Shown: positions 16,911-24,503 of the stretch, in pieces
How positions within the stretch are numbered: position 1 is the first letter of the stretch
How the letters are laid out: each line of letters opens with the position of its first letter
Origin: Gloeotrichia echinulata CP02
Lineage (GTDB): Bacteria; Cyanobacteriota; Cyanobacteriia; Cyanobacteriales; Nostocaceae
Assembly: GCA_038087035.1 (NCBI GenBank)
Contig: CP051187.1
Span: 806,001 to 870,000, forward strand
Direction: 5' to 3'
Length of the DNA stretch: 64,000 nucleotides
Program-made: the position numbers and the translations under genes
Notes under the pieces: generated by a model
Database searches by the model: none
What the model was told of the DNA's origin: nothing
Seen by the model: only the letters and a program-made list of their open reading frames with translations

Positions 16911-18320
16911 ATGGAAGAACAGCAGGATTACCACATGTCTGTGGCAGAATTTCGCCACTGGGGATATAAAACCATTGATTGGATTGCCGATTACTTAGAA
17001 AATGTCGAGAAATACCCCGTGCTTTCACAAGTCAAGCCTGGGGATATCAGAGCCAAGTTACCAGAAACTGCTCCCTTGCAGGGGGAATCTTTCGAGGCCA
17101 TTTTAACAGACCTTTCCCAAATCATTGTACCAGGATTGACTCATTGGCAATCTCCCAATTTCTTCGCTTTTTTTCCTAGTGGGATATCTGCGCCCTCAAT
17201 TCTGGGAGAATTAATTAGTGGCGGTATGGGTGTACAGGGGATGTTATGGGCGACTTCTCCAGCTTGTACGGAGTTAGAAACCCATGTGCTTGATTGGCTG
17301 GTAGATATGCTGGACCTACCTTTGCAGTTCAAATCTTCTGGAACTGGGGGAGGAGTAATTCAAGATTCAGCCAGTAGTGCAAGTCTGGTGGCGCTGATAG
17401 CCGCTAGGGAACAGGCGAATGCAGATATCAATCAATTGGTTGCTTACACTTCGACTCAGGCGCACTCTTCGATTGAGAAAGGGGTGAAAATTGCGGGGAT
17501 ACGGCGCGAAAATTTCCGCTCCATTGAAGTGGATGCTAACTATGCAATGCGTCCAGATGCATTAGAGAAGTGTATTTTAGCAGATATTCAAGCTGGTTTG
17601 ACGCCTTGTTATATTGCAGCCACCGTGGGGACAACTTCATCCCATGCTGTTGATCCAATATCTCAGTTGGGAGCGATCGCCCAAAAATATCATATCTGGC
17701 TGCATGTTGATGGGGCAATGAGCGGCACTGCGGCTCTATGTCCTGAGTTCCGCTGGATTCATCAAGGGTTAGAGTTAGTCGATAGCTATTGCTTCAATCC
17801 CCATAAATGGATGCTGACTAATTTTGATTGCACCTGTTTTTATGTGCAAAATCGAGCCAAGCTCATAGCAGCCCTTTCCGTCATCCCAGAATACCTCAAA
17901 AATCAAGCGAGTGAATCTGGGGAAGTCATTGACTATCGGGATTGGCAAATTCCTTTAGGACGAAGATTCCGCAGCCTCAAACTCTGGTTTGTAATTCGTC
18001 ATTATGGCATTGAGGGTTTACAACATTATATCCGCAAGCACGTAGCTTTAGCACAAGAGTTTGCCCAGTGGGTAAAATCAGACTCCCGTTTTGAATTAGC
18101 TGCAAATCCGCCGTTGAATTTAGTCTGCTTTCGTCACAAAGGCGGTGATGAGATTAACCAGCAAATTCTCAACAGTCTTAATTCTTCAGGAAAACTCTAC
18201 CTCAGCCCCACAAAACTCGACCAAAAACTCACTCTGCGAATGTCGATTGGTCAAGCAACAACTGAAAGTATTCATGTGCAACAAGCGTGGAATTTAATCT
18301 CTAAAATAGATGGTATTTGA
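16911..18320 (+). CDS. Pyridoxal-phosphate-dependent aromatic-L-amino-acid decarboxylase family protein
   Basis: About 469 residues of the group II PLP decarboxylase family (aromatic amino acid, histidine and glutamate decarboxylases). Visible features are HMSVAEFRHWGYKTIDWIAD at the N-terminus, HWQSPNFFAFFPSGISAPS, the PLP-contact motif WLHVDGAMSGTAALCPEFR, and the Schiff-base lysine in SYCFNPHKWMLTNFDC. Length and motifs fit the tyrosine/tryptophan/phenylalanine decarboxylase branch, which would release the aryl amine and CO2. The exact substrate is not assignable. I chose ATG 16911, which follows AAGGGG; the TTG at 16890 is in frame but lacks support. Confidence 0.9.
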   Translation: MEEQQDYHMSVAEFRHWGYKTIDWIADYLENVEKYPVLSQVKPGDIRAKLPETAPLQGESFEAILTDLSQIIVPGLTHWQSPNFFAFFPSGISAPSILGELISGGMGVQGMLWATSPACTELETHVLDWLVDMLDLPLQFKSSGTGGGVIQDSASSASLVALIAAREQANADINQLVAYTSTQAHSSIEKGVKIAGIRRENFRSIEVDANYAMRPDALEKCILADIQAGLTPCYIAATVGTTSSHAVDPISQLGAIAQKYHIWLHVDGAMSGTAALCPEFRWIHQGLELVDSYCFNPHKWMLTNFDCTCFYVQNRAKLIAALSVIPEYLKNQASESGEVIDYRDWQIPLGRRFRSLKLWFVIRHYGIEGLQHYIRKHVALAQEFAQWVKSDSRFELAANPPLNLVCFRHKGGDEINQQILNSLNSSGKLYLSPTKLDQKLTLRMSIGQATTESIHVQQAWNLISKIDGI

Positions 18321-18352
18321 GAATGAAAAGCGATAAACTGGTATTAAAGTCT

Positions 18353-18380
18353 TTAGAGGATGTTTTAAAAGTCTGTTTTG
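18353..18380. mobile_element. Solo terminus of the MITE family seen at 15976
   Basis: TTAGAGGATGTTTTAAAAGT differs from the MITE terminus by one base and is followed by the same CTGTTTTGATGTG-like text. No opposite terminus follows, so this is a remnant. Confidence 0.6.
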
Positions 18381-18442
18381 ATGTGCCTATCTGCGTGATA
18401 CAAATTCATATTTCCACTCAGCAAAGCCAAAGTTTAATATCT

Positions 18443-18511
18443 TGTAGGGTGCGTCAGATGTCAAAAATTGCTTGATTATCAACAATTTCTCAAATCTGAC
18501 ACACCCTACTC
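18443..18511. repeat. GTAGGGTGCGTCAG-family palindromic repeat
   Basis: The left arm GTAGGGTGCGTCAGAT and right arm ATCTGACACACCCTAC are inverted, and an inner pair CAAAAATTGCTTGAT/TCAACAATTTCT is partly complementary. It lies between the decarboxylase gene and the azoreductase stub. Confidence 0.7.
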
Positions 18512-18538
18512 CAGCGCTACTACCAGCAAAATGCTTTC

Positions 18539-18640
18539 TTACCAATTAGCGACAGCATCGGCGATCGCTTCTTTGGCTGCTTCTAAAGACTTTTCGCGGG
18601 CTTCGTCACTCAAGTTCAGGCTATCAGCATGGATAAAGGT
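18539..18640 (-). pseudogene. C-terminal stub of FMN-dependent NADH-azoreductase
   Basis: Read on the minus strand, an open frame of about 33 codons gives FIHADSLNLSDEAREKSLEA and then KEAIADAVANW before a stop. This matches the conserved C-terminal end of AzoR-type azoreductases (F-x-x-A-D-x-L-N-x-x-x-E-A-R-E-K-S). Nothing else of the ~200-residue protein is present, because the stub abuts the divergent promoter of the HxlR regulator. AzoR and HxlR-type genes are often divergently paired. I infer that an internal deletion removed the body of the gene but left its 3' end and the intergenic operator. Confidence 0.6.
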
Positions 18641-18648
18641 AATAAGGT

Positions 18649-18666
18649 ACTTACTAAAAAGTAACT
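18649..18666. promoter_or_regulatory. Candidate HxlR operator
   Basis: The imperfect palindrome ACTTACT-AAAA-AGTAACT lies immediately before the HxlR start codon, where members of this family bind to control themselves and a divergent oxidoreductase. GGTACTTAC overlaps its left half. Confidence 0.5.
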
Positions 18667-19002
18667 ATGAAAGCTGAAGCACAAAACGATAGCAGGCTGA
18701 CTTGTGAAGTGGAAACAACGCTAAAAGTGATTGGCGGACGCTGGAAGGTTTTGATTATTAGAGAATTAATGTTAGGCGTCAAACGATTTGGTGAATTACA
18801 GCGTTCCTTACCCGGAGTTACGCAAAAAATGCTCACTCAGCAACTCAGGGAAATGGAAGAAGACGGGATTATTCATCGAGAGGTTTACGCACAAATTCCC
18901 CCAAAAGTGGAATATTCACTCACACCTTTGGGAGAAAGCCTGACACCAATTCTCTATGCAATGCACGAATGGGCTGTGAAAAATTTAGTGCAAAAAAGAT
19001 AA
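18667..19002 (+). CDS. HxlR-family transcriptional regulator
   Basis: 111 residues forming a winged helix-turn-helix of the HxlR (DUF24/MarR-like) family. It has the N-terminal cysteine LTCEVETTLKVIGGRWKVLI, the recognition region GVKRFGELQRSLPGVTQKML, and the wing YAQIPPKVEYSLTPLGESL. HxlR proteins are dimeric redox- or electrophile-responsive regulators, and Cys in this N-terminal position is the usual sensor. The divergent gene that it would normally control (an azoreductase) survives only as a stub, so the regulator may now lack its local target. Confidence 0.92.
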   Translation: MKAEAQNDSRLTCEVETTLKVIGGRWKVLIIRELMLGVKRFGELQRSLPGVTQKMLTQQLREMEEDGIIHREVYAQIPPKVEYSLTPLGESLTPILYAMHEWAVKNLVQKR

Positions 19003-19091
19003 TTGTTGGTTCTTAGTTGTCAGTTGTCATTTGTCATTTGTTAAAATATAACCAACGCCTGTAAGGTTTATTTGCGCCAACCTAACTAACT

Positions 19092-19439
19092 CTAATCTAG
19101 AAATACTTGAGGTTCAACTTGAAAACGTTGTGCTAACTGTTGAACTTGACTCAGGGTTAATGCTTGATGTTTGTTTAAAATAGCTTCTATTGTTTCCGAT
19201 GTACCAATTTCAGGCAAATCTGATAAACTTAGTCGATGTTCCTCGATTAAATAAGCTAATACATCACTCCCGCTACAAATAGGGATAGAATGATGTTCTG
19301 CTTCATAAGCCTCAATCAGCGTCCCTAAAGTATCAAGAAAATTATAAAGAGGATGCTGTTCATTAGTGCCAATTTCATCAATTAAATCATTTAATCGCTT
19401 GATTGCTTGCTCATACTCTTCCTCATTGCGAATCTTCAT
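19092..19439 (-). CDS. HigA-type antitoxin/transcriptional regulator without adjacent toxin
   Basis: 115 residues. It matches the long HigA-like antitoxins (COG5499 type). The N-terminal helical part IRNEEEYEQAIKRLNDLIDE is followed by HPLYNFLDTLGTLIEAYEAE. A C-terminal HTH then reads DVLAYLIEEHRLSLSDLPEI, with the second helix EAILNKHQALTLSQVQQLAQ. In complete modules a HigB toxin gene of about 100 codons lies directly upstream. Here the gene before it on the same strand, 42 bp away, is an Slr1339-type gene and no HigB-like frame is visible. It is therefore an orphan antitoxin, or a stand-alone regulator. Confidence 0.82.
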   Translation of the reverse strand: MKIRNEEEYEQAIKRLNDLIDEIGTNEQHPLYNFLDTLGTLIEAYEAEHHSIPICSGSDVLAYLIEEHRLSLSDLPEIGTSETIEAILNKHQALTLSQVQQLAQRFQVEPQVFLD

Positions 19440-19481
19440 TTGCTGGATTTATTATGGTAGCCTGAACGGTACTTTGAATTT

Positions 19482-19874
19482 TTATGCGTTGGTTTTCAAA
19501 TATTCAATAGCCGCTTCTAATTTTGACGGGTATCCTTCAGCAAACCGTTCAAACCACAGTCCTTCAGGCGACAATGGATCTAATTTTTCTAACCATTCCT
19601 TGGCGAGAGTTTTCAAAGCCTCTAGTTGTTTGGCTTGAAGTTGTTCTTGTCGAATCTGTTCCTGTTTTAATTCTTGCTGTCTTCTGGCTTCCTGGGCTAT
19701 ATCCCGTTCGGTAAAATCAGCCTTCACTTCCTCTAAAAGGTTATCTATTAAAGATTCCCCCTTTGATAGCGGCTTACTTAATGGTTGTGCTGCGTTTGGC
19801 GGCTGTATCCCAGAGGGTTTGGGGTTTTTGTATTCAGTTTGGAGTTCAGCTAACAACTTATCAATACCATCCAT
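19482..19874 (-). CDS. Salt stress protein, Slr1339 family
   Basis: 130 residues. The N-terminus MDGIDKLLAELQTEYKN is characteristic of the cyanobacterial Slr1339-like salt-stress family. A Pro-rich linker follows. Then comes a strongly charged helix (EARRQQELKQEQIRQEQLQA) likely to be a coiled coil, ending in the conserved EWLEKLDPLSPEGLWFERFA and AIEYLKTN. It is probably cytoplasmic, and its biochemical role is unknown. The HigA-type gene follows 42 bp downstream on the same strand, so the two may be co-transcribed. Confidence 0.8.
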   Translation of the reverse strand: MDGIDKLLAELQTEYKNPKPSGIQPPNAAQPLSKPLSKGESLIDNLLEEVKADFTERDIAQEARRQQELKQEQIRQEQLQAKQLEALKTLAKEWLEKLDPLSPEGLWFERFAEGYPSKLEAAIEYLKTNA

Positions 19875-19996
19875 TCTTGCAAGTCCTATAAAGAAAATAA
19901 GTAAGTCGGTAATTGCACCAAACTATATTAAGAAACGTAAATATTCCCCAAACCCTTACTTACAGCAATTTTCATTGATTTGAACCACAGATCCTC

Positions 19997-20024
19997 GTAG
20001 GGGCGCAAGGCCTTGCGCCCCTAC
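19997..20024. repeat. GTAGGGGCGCAAGG/CCTTGCGCCCCTAC perfect palindrome
   Basis: A 28-bp perfect inverted repeat just beyond the 3' end of the minus-strand VWA gene at 20057. A longer variant is at 48060-48094 and another at 43627-43653. Confidence 0.65.
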
Positions 20025-20056
20025 CGCGTGGTCTATTTACCTGAAAACTGCTGTAA

Positions 20057-20662
20057 CTAGTCATTAATAGCATTAAGTAGCACTTCTGATAGACTTAAAT
20101 CCTCCATATCATCCATTGTAATGGTGTCACAGATATCAAACTTCGCACCAGCCCCTTGGAGTTCATCATCCAAGACTTTGAGGAAGCGGGTAGCCTGGGG
20201 ATCTGTACCAACTTGAATAAAAGAAAGAGCTAATTCTTCATCACGATCCATGCGACGAGAAGCTTCGATAATCACCTTCATCACTGCTTTGCGATCATCT
20301 GGTTCACCATCGGTAACAATTAAAATTGTCTCACCATTTGGCTTAGTTTGACCAGAGTCCTTACGTTGAAAGTAATCATCAGTTGCATGTTTTAATACCC
20401 CCGCTAAATCAGTCGTTCCAGAGGGGTCATTTTCTCGAAAAATTTGTCCTACCTTACTTGTTGTCACATTTTCATAGCGCTTGAATTTACCAGAAAATAC
20501 ATAAACTGTGATCCCATCTGGGTCAAATTGTTCGCATTTACTAGCTAAAGCTAAGGTAGATTCTTGAGCTGCTAACCATCGGCTTCTACCACCCTTTTGA
20601 TCTGGGGTAGCCATGCTGCCGCTTTTGTCGATAATTAAGGTGTAATCACGATTTTCTAACAT
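20057..20662 (-). CDS. VWA domain protein (downstream paralogue of a tandem pair)
   Basis: 201 residues consisting of a von Willebrand factor A domain and little else. It has the MIDAS motif IIDKSGSM (D-x-S-x-S), the MIDAS threonine in DPSGTTDLAGVL, and the third MIDAS acid in ILIVTDGEPDD. Unlike most secreted VWA proteins it has no signal peptide, so it is probably cytoplasmic. Such proteins (TerY-like and relatives) often act with kinases, phosphatases or AAA chaperones, but no partner lies beside it. It is closely similar over its full length to the protein at 20829-21434, so the pair arose by tandem duplication. Confidence 0.92.
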   Translation of the reverse strand: MLENRDYTLIIDKSGSMATPDQKGGRSRWLAAQESTLALASKCEQFDPDGITVYVFSGKFKRYENVTTSKVGQIFRENDPSGTTDLAGVLKHATDDYFQRKDSGQTKPNGETILIVTDGEPDDRKAVMKVIIEASRRMDRDEELALSFIQVGTDPQATRFLKVLDDELQGAGAKFDICDTITMDDMEDLSLSEVLLNAIND

Positions 20663-20828
20663 TTCTAAATTCTCCTTTTATTCAGTTATTAAGCAAATCG
20701 GTGGAAACCCAACTATATTATGAAACATAAACAGGACTGAGATCCTTAGCAATGACACCACTTGCTTCACCTTTGTCAACCCAAGAACCCCAGATCTGCA
20801 CCCATGACCAATGACAAATGACAACTTA

Positions 20829-21434
20829 TCAGTCTGTGATGGCATTCATCAAGACATCTGCGAGGCTCATGTCTTCCAAGTCATCTAAAGTAATAGTGTC
20901 ACAGATATCAAATTTAGCACCAACACCTTGCAACTGGTCATCTAAAGCCTTGAGAAACTTAGTTGCTTGGGGATCTGAACCGACTTGAATCAGAGAAATT
21001 GCCAATTCTTCATCCCGGTCCATTTGGCGAGTAGCTTGAATAATGACCTCAAACACCGCTCGGCGATCATCTGGTTCACCATCAGTGATGACTAAGATTG
21101 TCTCGCCATTGGGCTTGGTTTGACCTGCAGCTTTACGCTTAAAGTAATTATTGAGGGCATCTTGTAGTACACTTGCTAAGTTGGTAGTACCTGCCGGGTC
21201 ATTTTCTTGAAATATCTGGGCGACTTTAGCGGCGGTGACATCATCGTAGCGTTTAAATCTCCCGGAAAAAAGATAAACCGTGATCCCATCAGGATCAAAC
21301 TGCTCGCATTTGCGTGCTAAAGCGATAGTAGACTCTTGGGCGATATCCCATCTACTTCTACCACCGGTTTGGTCGGGGGTGGACATACTGCCGCTTTTGT
21401 CAATAATTAATGTATAGTCGCGATCGCTCATCAT
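20829..21434 (-). CDS. VWA domain protein (upstream paralogue of a tandem pair)
   Basis: 201 residues, a complete cytoplasmic VWA domain. It has MIDAS IIDKSGSMSTPDQ, the Thr site in PAGTTNLASVL, and VITDGEPDD. The N-terminal half is nearly identical to the protein at 20057-20662 (both have RSRW, AQEST and EQFDPDGITVYLFSG-type text), with more change toward the C-terminus. The 166-bp gap between them may allow a joint transcript. A leader of about 550 bp with unusual hairpins lies upstream (21435-22000). Metal binding through MIDAS is predicted; the partner is unknown. Confidence 0.92.
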   Translation of the reverse strand: MMSDRDYTLIIDKSGSMSTPDQTGGRSRWDIAQESTIALARKCEQFDPDGITVYLFSGRFKRYDDVTAAKVAQIFQENDPAGTTNLASVLQDALNNYFKRKAAGQTKPNGETILVITDGEPDDRRAVFEVIIQATRQMDRDEELAISLIQVGSDPQATKFLKALDDQLQGVGAKFDICDTITLDDLEDMSLADVLMNAITD

Positions 21435-22000
21435 AGAACCTCGTGGGATGTGGGAAACTCAGCGTCTTTAGACCTGAGAGGGAAACGACTCGGCGACTTT
21501 AGTCGCAGTCAATCTTGTTGATCCATTACCGCCTTGGGATTGTTTAATTTGGTGTGCTTTTGTATTGCACTTTCAATGGGACAATTACCATTTCAAATCT
21601 CCCAATCCTGTACGCATAACGGTTTTGCTCCGTTCGCGCAGCGTGGCGCAGCCAGGAGCCACCCTTTCGGGGTAAAGTTAGCTTCTCCTAAGAGGAGACG
21701 CTACGCGAACGACCGGTTATAAGAGCTTGTTAGGCTTGCAACACTGTTCCAGTGACCTTAGAACTGTTTAATCACAAGCGACAGAGCGCGGAACTAGCTT
21801 CGCATTCCGGGGTGTCGTGACTCAAATAACGGCTACCCTTCTCTTCTCTACGAGAGGCTGCGCCAACGAGACGCTGACGCGAACGACTACGCTCAGGGTG
21901 GTCTGGTCAGCACATCTTGCTTGATTTCTCTTACAAGCTCAGTCCCTTTAGGGCTGGGTTGCTGACAGTGTTCCTTTAATTTTTGCACCTGCGGTTACTA
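21435..22000 (-). promoter_or_regulatory. Long structured leader region upstream of the VWA pair
   Basis: No credible gene is found in about 730 bp upstream of the VWA start. Read on the minus strand, three hairpins share a CTAAAG core: 21940-21956 (CAGCCCTAAAGGGACTG), 21493-21506 (GCGACTAAAGTCGC) and 21458-21478 (CTCAGGTCTAAAGACGCTGAG is split as CTCAG-GTC-TAAA-GAC-G-CTGAG). Repetitive GCGTAGC/GCGAACG palindromes fill the middle (21640-21720 and 21860-21890). It may be a structured 5' untranslated region, or the decayed end of an IS200/IS605-type element. I cannot decide between the two. Confidence 0.45.
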
Positions 22001-22167
22001 GTTTAACTCCTGATTGAAACATGGGAATGAGAGTTTAAGACTACTTAATGCTTTTCACTAGTCACCCACCACTCAAAAATGCCAAAATTACTGAGGAAAT
22101 GCATGGATATTTTTGTGCAAAAGCTGAGAATATCTCTGGGGGAATTTAACCAAGTTCAAGAGAAATC

Positions 22168-22311
22168 ATGGCAGATCAGTTTCCCATAATTGAAGTTCCA
22201 CTAGATGCGCCTGAAGATGCTGAGTATTTGGGAACAAAAGAACGGAAATTGTTGATGATGTCATTTTTTTGGATGATATTTAATATCATATCGCTAAATA
22301 TCAAAAGTTAA
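22168..22311 (+). CDS. Short hypothetical ORF or gene fragment (47 codons)
   Basis: It reads MADQFPIIEVPLDAPEDAEY, then LGTKERKLLMMSFFWMIFNI and a short tail before TAA. The first 27 codons look like genuine protein sequence, while the hydrophobic end looks like a frame that has run off. It may be the 5' end of a longer gene that has been lost. AAGAGAAATC precedes the ATG but gives no strong ribosome-binding site. It is followed after 40 bp by a minus-strand terminator and the CRISPR array. Confidence 0.35.
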   Translation: MADQFPIIEVPLDAPEDAEYLGTKERKLLMMSFFWMIFNIISLNIKS

Positions 22312-22345
22312 GTGTCGCGTAATTTGTCGCCTCAATTTTGTTAAT

Positions 22346-22371
22346 AAAAAAGCCCTCCTTAAAATGGAGGG
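22346..22371 (-). terminator. Intrinsic terminator at the distal end of the CRISPR array
   Basis: On the minus strand the hairpin CCCTCC-ATTTTAA-GGAGGG is followed by C and six T (plus-strand stem at 22353-22371). It would end a transcript coming through the array from the right. The plus-strand reading also has a T-rich flank, so it may work in both directions. Confidence 0.7.
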
Positions 22372-22382
22372 TTTATTTTTGC

Positions 22383-22781
22383 GTTTCCAACTAATCCGAT
22401 TTAACCCAATCGGTAGGGGTTTTTGCCCATCCAAATGTCCATAAACTATTTGGTTTCCAATTAATCCGATTTAACCCAATCGGTAGGGGCAACTTAGTAG
22501 AATGTTTAAACTGGGGGTGTCAAAAAGGTTTCCAATTAATCCGATTTAACCCAATCGGTAGGGTTGTCGGTATCGCAATAAGACTAACACTAAACGTTTC
22601 CAATTAATCCGATTTAACCCAATCGGTAGGGTTTTGTTTTAGCTGGATTATTCTTGGTTGGGCAAGCAAGCGTTTCCAATTAATCCGATTTAACCCAATC
22701 GGTAGGGCAAAAAAAAAACATGAAACGTCTGCTTGTTGGTCTTGTGTTTCCAATTAATCCGATTTAACCCAATCGGTAGGG
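22383..22781 (-). CRISPR. Six-repeat CRISPR array, 36-nt repeats, no cas genes in window
   Basis: The repeats are at 22383-22418, 22453-22488, 22528-22563, 22596-22631, 22672-22707 and 22746-22781. The five spacers between them are 34, 39, 32, 40 and 38 nt, all unlike. On the plus strand each repeat starts GTTTCCAATTAATCC and contains the stem CCGATT-TAACCC-AATCGG. The first repeat has one change (AACTAATCC), which marks it as the distal, degenerate end. The minus-strand form ends in ATTGGAAAC, like the GAAAC handle of many cyanobacterial repeats. This, with the terminator at 22346-22371, indicates transcription leftward from a leader at 22782 onward. No Cas gene is seen within the window, so trans-acting Cas proteins would be needed. 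Confidence 0.95.
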
Positions 22782-22975
22782 AGTTCGTCTAGCAGCCCAA
22801 GCCCCGTAAGGGTTTGGGCCTGCAAATTGACACCACTCTAAAAAACATTATATATGTTGTGCGAAATTTAGCAAGACACATACCTCAAATCCTTACCGTG
22901 TAAGCAATCGACACCACTCAACGAAAAATATAGGGTTTCAGCGATTTGGCGAGTGGTGTCGATGACGTTGATACA
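22782..22975 (-). promoter_or_regulatory. Candidate CRISPR leader with repeated GACACCACTC motif
   Basis: The region beside the non-degenerate end of the array is AT-rich and contains TTGACACCACTC (22827-22838), TCGACACCACTC (22908-22919) and the inverted copy GAGTGGTGTCGA (22951-22962). The last two form a 12-bp inverted repeat with a 31-bp loop. A GC-rich hairpin GCCCAAGCCC/GGGTTTGGGC lies right next to the array at about 22796-22819. Repeated leader motifs are common sites for adaptation proteins, but that role is inferred. Confidence 0.5.
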
Positions 22976-23172
22976 AAACTTCCCAAACCTAGATAACATA
23001 ATACTTCGGCGGTGCTTGGGGTGCTTCCCCACCAATAATTAACACCCTCGTAACGGCCTCCTGGGATATCCAATAAAACCGCACATTGGTAATTGGGGCG
23101 TTTCGTAATTAATCGCCTTATATCCCGACACCAAACTGAGTACAGTTATGGTGCCAGGCTAAGGCGTAATAG
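22976..23172. other. Intergenic region between CRISPR leader and fructokinase
   Basis: No gene is supported. A partial likeness to the CRISPR repeat start (GTTTCGTAATTAATC at 23100-23114) is seen. Palindromic TTGGGGTGCTTCCCC lies near 23017-23031. Confidence 0.4.
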
Positions 23173-24150
23173 CTAAATTTGATGGGAGGCTAGAAACGCT
23201 GCGACTTCAGCAGCGGTAGGTTGAGAAGCGATCGCCCCTGGTTGAATGGTAGTCAGGGCGCCAACAGCACTAGCATAGGTGACGATGCGTTTTGCTGTGT
23301 CTGCATCGCTTAAGCTGTGGATACCCTGCTGTACTAGTTGGTGGATAAATCCTGCTAAAAAGCCATCTCCCGCACCAGTTGTATCAACCACAGGAATAGA
23401 AAACGCAGGTAATTTACCTTCGTTTTCACTCAAGCAATAGGCGCAACCATTTTCCCCATCTGTGACTAAAACTCCCTCTAATGAATCCAGACGATAAGTG
23501 ATGGCTCCCGGATCGGTGGTATTAAATAGCCATTCAGCTTCTTCTTGGGAGAGTTTGAGAAAATCGACTCGCTTAAATGTTTCTTGAATTTTTTGACGAG
23601 CGATATCTGGATCTTGCCAAAAAACAGGACGCCAATTCACATCTAGCAAAATCTTCAGGTCGTATTTTTCTGCCAACTCTAGGGCGCGGTGAATTGCCTT
23701 TTCACTTTCAGGATAAGCTAATTCCAAAGTACCTAAAACCAGAAAATCTGCTTCGGCGAATAGGGAATCTGGCAATTTCTCCTTTTGCAGACGGGTATCG
23801 GCAAATTCAGTGGTATCATAATTACCAAATCCGGCAAAAGAGCGATCTCCTGCCTGATCACGCACTACATAAACTTGCCGTGTTGGTGCGGTAGGATGGC
23901 GTTGCACCCCATTGATATCGACACCAATCTTTTGCAATAGCTCTACCAATTGATTCCCTGGTTCATCTTCCCCAACTGCTCCAATAAATCCTGCTGGCGT
24001 TCCCAGCTTGACTAAAGCACAAGCTACGTTCGCTGGTGCCCCTCCTGGGTAAGGCGTCCAAGATTTAACTTCTTCCAGTTTTAGCCCTAATTGATCGGCT
24101 AAACAATCAAACAAAACTTCACCTAAGCACAAAACACGGGGATTGCTCAT
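23173..24150 (-). CDS. Fructokinase / PfkB-family carbohydrate kinase
   Basis: 325 residues of the ribokinase/PfkB family. The start is VLCLGEVLFDCLADQ, and the first signature region is YPGGAPANVACALVKLGTPA (sugar-binding GG). The second signature is DTTGAGDGFLAGFIHQLVQQ, with the catalytic aspartate and anion hole. Features of the fructokinase branch include GAVGEDEPGNQLVELL and LDVNWRPVFW. It should phosphorylate fructose to fructose-6-phosphate with ATP, linking sucrose breakdown to glycolysis in cyanobacteria. It is a single gene in the cytoplasm, with a divergent gap of 353 bp to the PedR-like gene. Confidence 0.92.
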   Translation of the reverse strand: MSNPRVLCLGEVLFDCLADQLGLKLEEVKSWTPYPGGAPANVACALVKLGTPAGFIGAVGEDEPGNQLVELLQKIGVDINGVQRHPTAPTRQVYVVRDQAGDRSFAGFGNYDTTEFADTRLQKEKLPDSLFAEADFLVLGTLELAYPESEKAIHRALELAEKYDLKILLDVNWRPVFWQDPDIARQKIQETFKRVDFLKLSQEEAEWLFNTTDPGAITYRLDSLEGVLVTDGENGCAYCLSENEGKLPAFSIPVVDTTGAGDGFLAGFIHQLVQQGIHSLSDADTAKRIVTYASAVGALTTIQPGAIASQPTAAEVAAFLASHQI

Positions 24151-24503
24151 CTCATTTTAGATTTTCGATTTTGGAGGAGAAATTTCCAGTATAAAATCTA
24201 CAATATTTTCGGCTCATTTGTCGCCAGTTATTCATATAATAAAATGGCAATTTTTGCTACCATATAGGATGTATATATTTTTGGTTACTAAATTTTTTAC
24301 CTCCGTAATCAGGTTATTTTTCTTTATTTAAAAGTATTCTGGCATACTAGTAGATTGTCATTTGTATTACCAGGAATTAGAAATAGAAATAAAATAATCA
24401 TAATCGTATTGCTGCTAACACTTGAAACGCCTATCTACAAAAGAATCTTCTAGAATTAGAAGTAGTGATTGAGTACATATACCAAGAAAGGATAGAATAA
24501 GTC
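24151..24503. other. Divergent AT-rich promoter region
   Basis: No gene or repeat is seen. The 353 bp separate divergent genes and are AT-rich throughout. AAAGGATAG at about 24486-24494 may serve as the ribosome-binding site of the PedR-like gene. Confidence 0.5.

Noticed and set aside
22383..22781. Array as part of a CRISPR-associated transposon (type V-K)
   Set aside because: No Cas12k, tnsB/tnsC/tniQ genes or Tn7-like ends are seen, and the repeat is unlike the V-K repeats I know.
23100..23114. GTTTCGTAATTAATC as a stray CRISPR repeat or tracr-like anti-repeat
   Set aside because: Only the first half resembles the repeat. The stem and the 3' part are absent, so chance or distant decay is as likely.
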